The notes under the pieces: generated by a model
The model's input: the letters and a program-made list of their open reading frames with translations, nothing else
Databases searched by the model: none
Told to the model about the DNA's origin: nothing
Translations under genes and position numbers: made by a program
Virus record (IMG/VR): IMGVR_UViG_3300005911_000002
Span: 1 to 64,000 of that record
Length of the DNA: 64,000 nt
From: a virus
Reading direction: 5' to 3' (one strand)
Shown: positions 58,070 to 64,000 of the stretch, one piece after another
How the letters are laid out: every line of letters begins with the position of its first letter
How positions within the stretch are numbered: position 1 is the stretch's first letter

Positions 58070-59649
58070 TAATTTCCCCTCGTTGCTTTATGAGAAGATT
58101 CTCCGAGTGAAACTGAGTTAGGTACTATCTTCAACGAACTTTTAGAAGGAGTCATTGGAATGCCGCCCGTGTATCCCATACTCCTGACAGCACTATATGC
58201 GGCGGATCCAACTCTACTTAAAGCATTATTTTTTGGGGTATCATAATTCCTCGTGGTAGAAAGCTGTTCAATATCTGTAGTATATACAGTGCCTGCCGAC
58301 GTGTATCCACCACCAGACACTTTTTTTAGCAAGGTGAATTTTTCTACACCAGGCAATGACTTTATAGATGATTGCCCGGCCAATAGCGTGTTATCGGCAA
58401 CCATGCTCTCTAAACTATCTAGTAGTGATATACGTATAGTTCGCTGTGTATTTGTTACAGAGTTTAACACGGGACTATGTGCTACACCAATATTCTCATT
58501 CGAATAAAGGGTTATAGCGTTAGTACTGTCAAGTGTTTCCCCCGATACTGCAGGAACTCCTGGGTAGAGTGGGCTAACCGGGGTCGTCACCCCTCCCACA
58601 ACAGCGCTCCCAGATACGGATGTTTCCCTTGCAGAAGGTGTGGTGGTAACCTTATCTTCGTGGGATATTTCAAAGAAAGATATGTTAAAAGGAACTCCCC
58701 GCGGCGTCTCCGAATTTCTGTTGAATGACGCGCTTAGTATAACCCCTTTTTTTATAACGGTTTCGTACTCTATGACTACAACTTCGTTCTTGCTCGCTAT
58801 CACAGATCCTCGTAATCTTGTTCGCATATAGTGTTCAATCTCTCGTGCCCATCGCGGACCGTTACCCACTCCGTTAGGTAATATAAACGACATATTAATT
58901 ACTGGCTTGTTAGTTCCGTAAAACAGTACAAAGTCCTTCAAGTTGGATCGCACTATTTGGTTACGCTCTGGTAAACTAACACTAACCGCCTGTAAAAAAA
59001 ACTTGTCTGTCTCGAATACTATTTTCGAAGACCCTGCGGTAGGACCATCTGAATCCCCAGTAGTCCGTTCGATCTTTATCATCGAAGGCACTCTTTCCTG
59101 ATAGTAGTTGCACCAGAATGAACCATCCTCCCTAAGGTCAGATTTTTCAGCGTAGTTATCTACATCCGTGACGTTAACACCTGCAGAAAGCGTGCTACCG
59201 AGTTCCGCGTTTCCGTTGGTTGGACGTTTCCCAGTGGTACTTTCCAGTATCATCTTCTGGCTACCGTTCATATATTTAACTAATCTATCAGCCTTGCCGA
59301 GTGGATTACCCGAGATACCGCTAGCAACGTCAATTATGTTCCCCATCACTGCGGCAATATCGTCTAGGGAGTACTCCGGGAGTACAGAGTTTACCGCCGG
59401 AGCATAGGAAGTAAGTGTGGCTGACCCGGATGACGGGATAGTTCGGGCGACCGGGAATGGCATAATTTTACTCCCTAAAGTACAGTCGAACCTGCGCGTG
59501 GCATTGTAGAGTGGTATCTTTTTTATTAATTCGGAAATCCTACCAGTGCTAATCAGGTTGCTGACTGATCTCTCTACTACGGAAGTCCCATCCAAAAATG
59601 GAGAGCCCGGTTGAAAGGAAATCTCGTTAAGTGTTACCGTATCTGACAT
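58069..59649 (-). CDS. Baseplate/tail protein with tube-like beta domain
   Basis: A 526-residue protein. The N-terminal 170 residues are Ser/Thr/Gly-rich. A compact domain at about 220-335 reads VSVSLPERNQIVRSNLK, KPVINMSFILP, a helix with REIEHYMRTRL, then VVVIEYETVIKKGVILSASF; this beta-helix-beta order recalls tail-tube and tube-initiator folds. The last 170 residues are Ser/Thr-rich and probably flexible. Likely a tube-baseplate linker. Overlaps its neighbours by 1 nt. Confidence 0.45.
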   Translation of the reverse strand: MSDTVTLNEISFQPGSPFLDGTSVVERSVSNLISTGRISELIKKIPLYNATRRFDCTLGSKIMPFPVARTIPSSGSATLTSYAPAVNSVLPEYSLDDIAAVMGNIIDVASGISGNPLGKADRLVKYMNGSQKMILESTTGKRPTNGNAELGSTLSAGVNVTDVDNYAEKSDLREDGSFWCNYYQERVPSMIKIERTTGDSDGPTAGSSKIVFETDKFFLQAVSVSLPERNQIVRSNLKDFVLFYGTNKPVINMSFILPNGVGNGPRWAREIEHYMRTRLRGSVIASKNEVVVIEYETVIKKGVILSASFNRNSETPRGVPFNISFFEISHEDKVTTTPSARETSVSGSAVVGGVTTPVSPLYPGVPAVSGETLDSTNAITLYSNENIGVAHSPVLNSVTNTQRTIRISLLDSLESMVADNTLLAGQSSIKSLPGVEKFTLLKKVSGGGYTSAGTVYTTDIEQLSTTRNYDTPKNNALSRVGSAAYSAVRSMGYTGGIPMTPSKSSLKIVPNSVSLGESSHKATRGN

Positions 59650-60374
59650 TAGGTTGCTCCTTTATAAAGTAGTTTACTGGTATCATATGAACCGGCCGAG
59701 GGTATTCGGTATTTTAACCACTCGATGTATATCCGAATGCTACTTGCATTCACATTGGTATTGTAACAGTATGCAAGAAGAGTGTCGTCGTCGAAAACAT
59801 CGTATAACATCCCAAGCATATCAAATGCCACTACCACCATTTCATATTTATTATCATATTCCGTAACACCCGCCGCTATGAGGTCATCCTCCCGCAGTGA
59901 AAATGGGTGTATTCTGTACTCCGTAGCTATAGACATTCCTTGTAACACAGAAAGTACGTCTGCTGTTACAGAATCAACCGCAGACAAAACCTGACTGTAT
60001 ATAACACTGGCAGGCCAATATACGGATATAGACGGTATAACTAGATTGCTTACGACGGCTTTCTCCGTATATTCCCCGCGCACCAGAAACTCAATAACTG
60101 AAAATTCAGTAACGTCGAGTATAATGGATTCTTCATAGTCGTCGTCTGGAAATGACAGCGTTATAGATGAAGGTAATAGTGCTATTATTTGCGCGGTAGC
60201 CTCTATAAGTGCTGAGTCTTCCGGGGGTGCTTGTATCCACGGGAACCTCGTGACTGTCTCGTTCGCTGCTGTAAATAGATCATCGAATTGTTTAAAAAAA
60301 CAAGCAATTCGATCGTTCATTAGTCCTGTTGTATTGTACTTCTTAGTTATTATATCTAAATTCTCTATTCTCAT
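59649..60374 (-). CDS. Tail/baseplate-region protein, unknown
   Basis: A 241-residue, acidic alpha/beta protein with AGGGGA upstream, 12 nt after the largest tail gene. It opens MRIENLDIITKKYNTTGLMN, and has acidic clusters FPDDDYEES (about 92-100) and VFDDDTLLA (about 199-207). No motif was recognised. The operon context suggests a virion-tail protein or assembly factor. Confidence 0.45.
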   Translation of the reverse strand: MRIENLDIITKKYNTTGLMNDRIACFFKQFDDLFTAANETVTRFPWIQAPPEDSALIEATAQIIALLPSSITLSFPDDDYEESIILDVTEFSVIEFLVRGEYTEKAVVSNLVIPSISVYWPASVIYSQVLSAVDSVTADVLSVLQGMSIATEYRIHPFSLREDDLIAAGVTEYDNKYEMVVVAFDMLGMLYDVFDDDTLLAYCYNTNVNASSIRIYIEWLKYRIPSAGSYDTSKLLYKGAT

Positions 60375-60386
60375 TGTTATCCCCTG

Positions 60387-63300
60387 CTAAATATTTCTTC
60401 TCTGCTTATTGCCACCTAGTGTAACTGAACCAGTCCTTATTTCATCACGTATCTTTTTTTTCTCATCCTCTTTGGTTTTCCCTGACAAATATACAGCCAT
60501 TAGTTCTGTAGCCGCAGCTGTTCTAGCTATGTTAGTCTTATTTACTTCCCCGGTGCTATTTAGCTTATCATCTATTTTCTGTTTAATATATTTCTGTGAT
60601 TTGAACGTGTTCATAATAACATCATCGTATCCGAGTTTGTTAATAAATTCATCCCTTGGCAACGTGCCATCACTCTTAGCTAGTATCTTATTCCCAGCGA
60701 TTCTTACAGAGTTAGATAACTTCAAGCCTCCCCAGGTTTTCTGTGTTATAGAAGCTTTGTCCCCGACAGAGCCTTTTATAGCCACAAGGTCCCTGACTAG
60801 TAACGCGGCTTCTGAAAACTGGTAGGCCTTCTTGTCTTTTATAAGCGTGAGTAGTTCTTGGTAATCGTCCTCAAGAGCTGCCTTACTCATACCACCAAGG
60901 TTGTTTATTGTCCCAACCTTATCGGCCACACCTTTTCCGTCCCATGGAGAAATACCTAAGATATCATTAAGAAGACCTATATTACCCGCATTGCCATAGG
61001 CTGCTTTATGGGCTAGGGCTAGGGTTTTTGCCGCATCAACTTCTTTTCTATGGGATGCCTGTATTGCACCCTTCTTTCCTAATGTTCTAATATTGGGATC
61101 ATCAATTAGTGTGACAAGTTTATTATACCACGCGGCCATACCTTTTAGTTCGTGGGGTACGACGGTGTTACTTATCATGAATTTCTTTGTGGCGGTCATC
61201 CCCATATCCGACCTAGAGTAGTCTACAACGTTTCCCCGCAGTCTGGAAACCTTGTTAAAGTCCTCAGATAACCCATATGCGTTCAGGACGGTAGAAATAG
61301 ATTTTCCTTGAGCAGCCGATTTAGTTAGTCTGTCCCCTATTGTTCTGACGTCATCCCGGTCCATGGAACGGAGCTTACTTATTACCGATAGCGTTGGGGC
61401 TAACATAGGATCCATGCCAGGCGTAGCCCCTTTCTCTGCTAGTGAAAGTTCTCCATAATAGTCATAATTATCATAAAGAGGTGTATTTTCTTTTCCAGAG
61501 CTCTCCCCGCCCTTTAAGGTATACCCAAACACTTTTTTATTCATATCATAGATTCTCTGTTCTTGTTTTGCAAAGAATTTTGTAAACCTGGATACCTCAA
61601 TGTTGCGTGTCATGTTAAGGTTAGACCCTATTTCTGGATTCCTGTTTGCGTAGATGTTCTGTTGGTGAGTCGACTCCCACTTATCTGGGATTACTCCATG
61701 GTAGGCGTTATCAATAGCAGCATGTTCATCTAGTGTGCCGGGGTTAGAATGGGATAACATAGTTCCCATAACTTGATTTTTATACGCGCTTTCAAGAGCG
61801 TCGTATTTCTTTATAAACAGTGAACCTGCTTTTTTACCAAGTTTTTTCATTACCTCTGGTGCCCAGATATCACGATATTTCCTTCTTGTAGCATCATCCC
61901 TAGCCATTGAACCTAATAACAAAGCATTCGATGTCCCTTTGGACAGTTCCCCGTGTTTCCCTCGGAGTTTTACATAGTTCCACTTATTAACGTTTTTGAG
62001 TTTGCCTCCGAAAATAGCCCCCATGCGAGATGCCGCTTGGGAAGGTGTTAATTTCCCCGTATTAGTCAGCGTATCTATTTGATCAAGAGTACTCGTGATA
62101 GTATCCATGTCTCCAGAGTACCCTATATCAGCAAATTCTACTAACGCATGTCCGCCATCCTCCTCTGAGTTCATTATGGACGCGTACTTATACGCGTTGT
62201 CTACTCCGCCCATCATCTCAAAGTATGAGTTCTCAGATCCAAGTGTTCTCATTATCGCATCGTGTTCCTTCGCATCTTCTACGGAGGTTATTACGTCATT
62301 CATATTAATATGTGTAGCCATTGCTAAATTAGTGGACGTTTTCAGTTTATCTCTATAATATTTCTTGGTGTCATCTAGGGTATTTCCGCCCATAAACCCC
62401 CAGAAGCCTCCGGATTTCCTAAGTTGTTCCTTACGGGTTTCATCATCCTCCATGAAATAACTCCAAGTATTTGCTACCTTTCTAAAAAAACCTGTATTCG
62501 ATTGGTTTTTGGCATCTCTGTAGTATGTAGATTTAGCATTAATAGCTATACTTTTTTTCTTAAGATCTGCAGACAAGGCCTCAGACATTCTAGTTATTGG
62601 GTCCGTGGCGCTCACCATGGCGTCCCCATCCCATTTGTTACTGGTATAACCAAGACTGGTGAATGCAGCCCCCAAACTAAGCCTGGTTACAGGTATCCCC
62701 CTTGAATCCAGAAACTCTACTGCGGATCTTCTCGTCATAGCTAGGTTCGCATCTTGACCCATCTCAGATATCTCCCCACCCGATGTATACTGGTATCCAA
62801 GAATATCCTCTACAGATTTAAGATTTCTACCCGCTGATGTTTGCGTGGAACCGATCGATGTTTTCCCAGTTAGATAGTCTACGTATACTCCAGAATCGTA
62901 CTCCCCTGTTTTTGGGTCGAATGCAGAAGCAACTACGCTGCCCATATACGGGCTCTGCGCCCCCGCAACCATAGACTTTTCCAGAATAGCTCTAAACCCT
63001 GGGACGCCGCCGATCTGTTGGTATGTTCGTGGATTCATATCGGTCACAAAACCTCCATATGCAAGTCGTGCCGCCATATTTGTTATATCCATCCCCATAG
63101 TTGCATTAAATCCGCTTCCTTGGAACCCCACGCCCATCTGAGATCCCCGCTGCATAAGGCTGCCACTCGAAAAACCCGTCATCCTGGAGGTTATTCCAAC
63201 AGCTGTCATCATCTGATCGACATCCGCCCCAGTCCCACGCGCTATTTGTGAGAACATGCCCATAGAAGCTATAGCCTCCTTCGGACCTTGCTCCAAAGCT

Positions 63301-64000
63301 ACCATCCACTGATGGAGCCCGCCTTTTATTATATTCTTAAGTTTCTTTTTAAATTCACCTGCTGGGCTAAACGGGTCGAGAATTCCCTGGTTTATCATCC
63401 CTTGGGATAACTCCATAAGTGACTGTCGTCCAACGGTGCTTCCCTTAGTGTCCATGAGGATGTCCATTACTATATCCTCGATATCCATCGCTTTGACAAC
63501 AGCTTCCGCCCCAGACATACCTGCCCCAGAAGAACTACTGCCTATGCCCCTAGCTTTTGATACCGTCTTGATAGAAGACGCCAAATCGTAATAATCCGCT
63601 AATTGCACATGCGACCTAAGACTTTCATCTACAAGCATGGAAGGCCGTGATAGGTATTCACCCACTTTTGCAAACGGGGTGAGTATTGTAGAAGCAATAT
63701 TGCCCTCACCAAACATCACATCGGTACCAAGCTTAGCGATACCTGCCAAAGCACCTACCCCCATGGGGCCGGCTAGACCAGGTATAGCGGATGTTGCCAG
63801 CCAAGCAGTCCCACCCAGAACTCCAGCCCCAGCATCCTGGAAGAACTGCCCAGTTCTATCGCGAAGCTCTACCCTGGATAGCTGAGCATTTTCTTGATAG
63901 GTCTGTGCAGCTTGTGCAGATGTTATCCAAGGAGCGTAATCGGATGTCATTTTGTCCATTCTTGACTCAAGGCGATACATACCTCCCCCATCACTGAATG
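60387..64000 (-). CDS. Large tail protein, possibly tape-measure-like, truncated by the window edge
   Basis: At least 1197 residues. The frame remains open from the ATG at 63980 to position 64000 without a stop, and that ATG has only one base between it and GGGGGAGG, so the true N-terminus is probably outside the window. The protein is large, helical and Ala/Gly/Ser-rich with a hydrophobic Gly-rich segment near residues 47-80 (GVLGGTAWLATSAIPGLAGP and on) and Met-rich stretches near 250-310. It heads the baseplate operon. A tape measure or another internal tail or ejected protein is likely by size and place. Confidence 0.5.
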   Translation of the reverse strand, partial: FSDGGGMYRLESRMDKMTSDYAPWITSAQAAQTYQENAQLSRVELRDRTGQFFQDAGAGVLGGTAWLATSAIPGLAGPMGVGALAGIAKLGTDVMFGEGNIASTILTPFAKVGEYLSRPSMLVDESLRSHVQLADYYDLASSIKTVSKARGIGSSSSGAGMSGAEAVVKAMDIEDIVMDILMDTKGSTVGRQSLMELSQGMINQGILDPFSPAGEFKKKLKNIIKGGLHQWMVALEQGPKEAIASMGMFSQIARGTGADVDQMMTAVGITSRMTGFSSGSLMQRGSQMGVGFQGSGFNATMGMDITNMAARLAYGGFVTDMNPRTYQQIGGVPGFRAILEKSMVAGAQSPYMGSVVASAFDPKTGEYDSGVYVDYLTGKTSIGSTQTSAGRNLKSVEDILGYQYTSGGEISEMGQDANLAMTRRSAVEFLDSRGIPVTRLSLGAAFTSLGYTSNKWDGDAMVSATDPITRMSEALSADLKKKSIAINAKSTYYRDAKNQSNTGFFRKVANTWSYFMEDDETRKEQLRKSGGFWGFMGGNTLDDTKKYYRDKLKTSTNLAMATHINMNDVITSVEDAKEHDAIMRTLGSENSYFEMMGGVDNAYKYASIMNSEEDGGHALVEFADIGYSGDMDTITSTLDQIDTLTNTGKLTPSQAASRMGAIFGGKLKNVNKWNYVKLRGKHGELSKGTSNALLLGSMARDDATRRKYRDIWAPEVMKKLGKKAGSLFIKKYDALESAYKNQVMGTMLSHSNPGTLDEHAAIDNAYHGVIPDKWESTHQQNIYANRNPEIGSNLNMTRNIEVSRFTKFFAKQEQRIYDMNKKVFGYTLKGGESSGKENTPLYDNYDYYGELSLAEKGATPGMDPMLAPTLSVISKLRSMDRDDVRTIGDRLTKSAAQGKSISTVLNAYGLSEDFNKVSRLRGNVVDYSRSDMGMTATKKFMISNTVVPHELKGMAAWYNKLVTLIDDPNIRTLGKKGAIQASHRKEVDAAKTLALAHKAAYGNAGNIGLLNDILGISPWDGKGVADKVGTINNLGGMSKAALEDDYQELLTLIKDKKAYQFSEAALLVRDLVAIKGSVGDKASITQKTWGGLKLSNSVRIAGNKILAKSDGTLPRDEFINKLGYDDVIMNTFKSQKYIKQKIDDKLNSTGEVNKTNIARTAAATELMAVYLSGKTKEDEKKKIRDEIRTGSVTLGGNKQRRNI

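Noticed and set aside
1-64000. CRISPR array
   Set aside because: No set of repeats with unique spacers of constant length was seen; the 21-bp iterons have no spacer diversity.

Overview
The window is a contiguous piece of a large tailed-phage (myovirus) genome. It carries a terminase large subunit, prohead protease, HK97-fold-like major capsid protein, head-tail connector genes, contractile tail sheath and tube, and baseplate genes including a gp25-like wedge protein. It also carries its own replication, nucleotide-metabolism and transcription genes. Strong AGGAGG-type ribosome sites, TTGACA/TGnTATAAT promoters, a class III (anaerobic) ribonucleotide reductase and a clostridial-looking IS607 element suggest an anaerobic low-GC Gram-positive host (inference). 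No rRNA, tRNA or CRISPR array was seen, and no portal gene was recognised.

Layout. 0-9 kb: virion genes (spike-like protein on the minus strand; two large virion-like proteins, a permuted papain-fold hydrolase and a fibronectin/carboxypeptidase-regulatory-like protein on the plus strand), then the minus-strand terminase. 9-19 kb (plus): ThyX, HTH regulator, dNMP kinase-like protein, SNF2-type helicase, a Gp3-like protein with DKPV and PVKEEV repeats, a Cas4/RecB-like nuclease and a family A DNA polymerase with an N-terminal UDG-like domain. 19-29.6 kb (minus): one apparent operon with a single-chain beta-beta-prime RNA polymerase (2036 aa), two coiled-coil membrane proteins and a polyvalent protein joining an inorganic-pyrophosphatase-like domain to a kinase-like domain. 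29.6-30.25 kb: noncoding AT-rich region with 21-bp-spaced TGTCATGT iterons, the best origin or control-region candidate. 30.2-42.4 kb (plus): head genes, with an anaerobic RNR activase nested among the connector genes. 42.4-46.4 kb: small genes, a strongly structured noncoding RNA locus and an IS607 insertion. 46.4-52.7 kb: sheath, tube, VRR-NUC nuclease and NrdD interrupted by a mini-intein. 52.7-64 kb (minus): baseplate/tail genes with an embedded sigma factor; the last gene runs off the window.

How it may work together. Host-type promoters (TTGACA, 17-18 bp, TGn-TATnnT) stand before the fused RNA polymerase gene, ThyX and several virion operons. A second recurring element, GGTATAAA, lies 18-31 nt before the start of many small or replication genes and before the structured RNA. 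A phage-encoded RNA polymerase plus a phage-encoded sigma factor gives an obvious, untested candidate for reading one of these classes. ThyX, the dNMP kinase-like protein and NrdD/NrdG would supply dNTPs, and Pol A, the helicase and the nucleases would serve replication and recombination. The most unusual points are the fused RNA polymerase with the nearby iteron region, an NrdD that ends before its glycyl-radical segment beside a small gene ending in a glycyl-radical-like motif, and the structured RNA.
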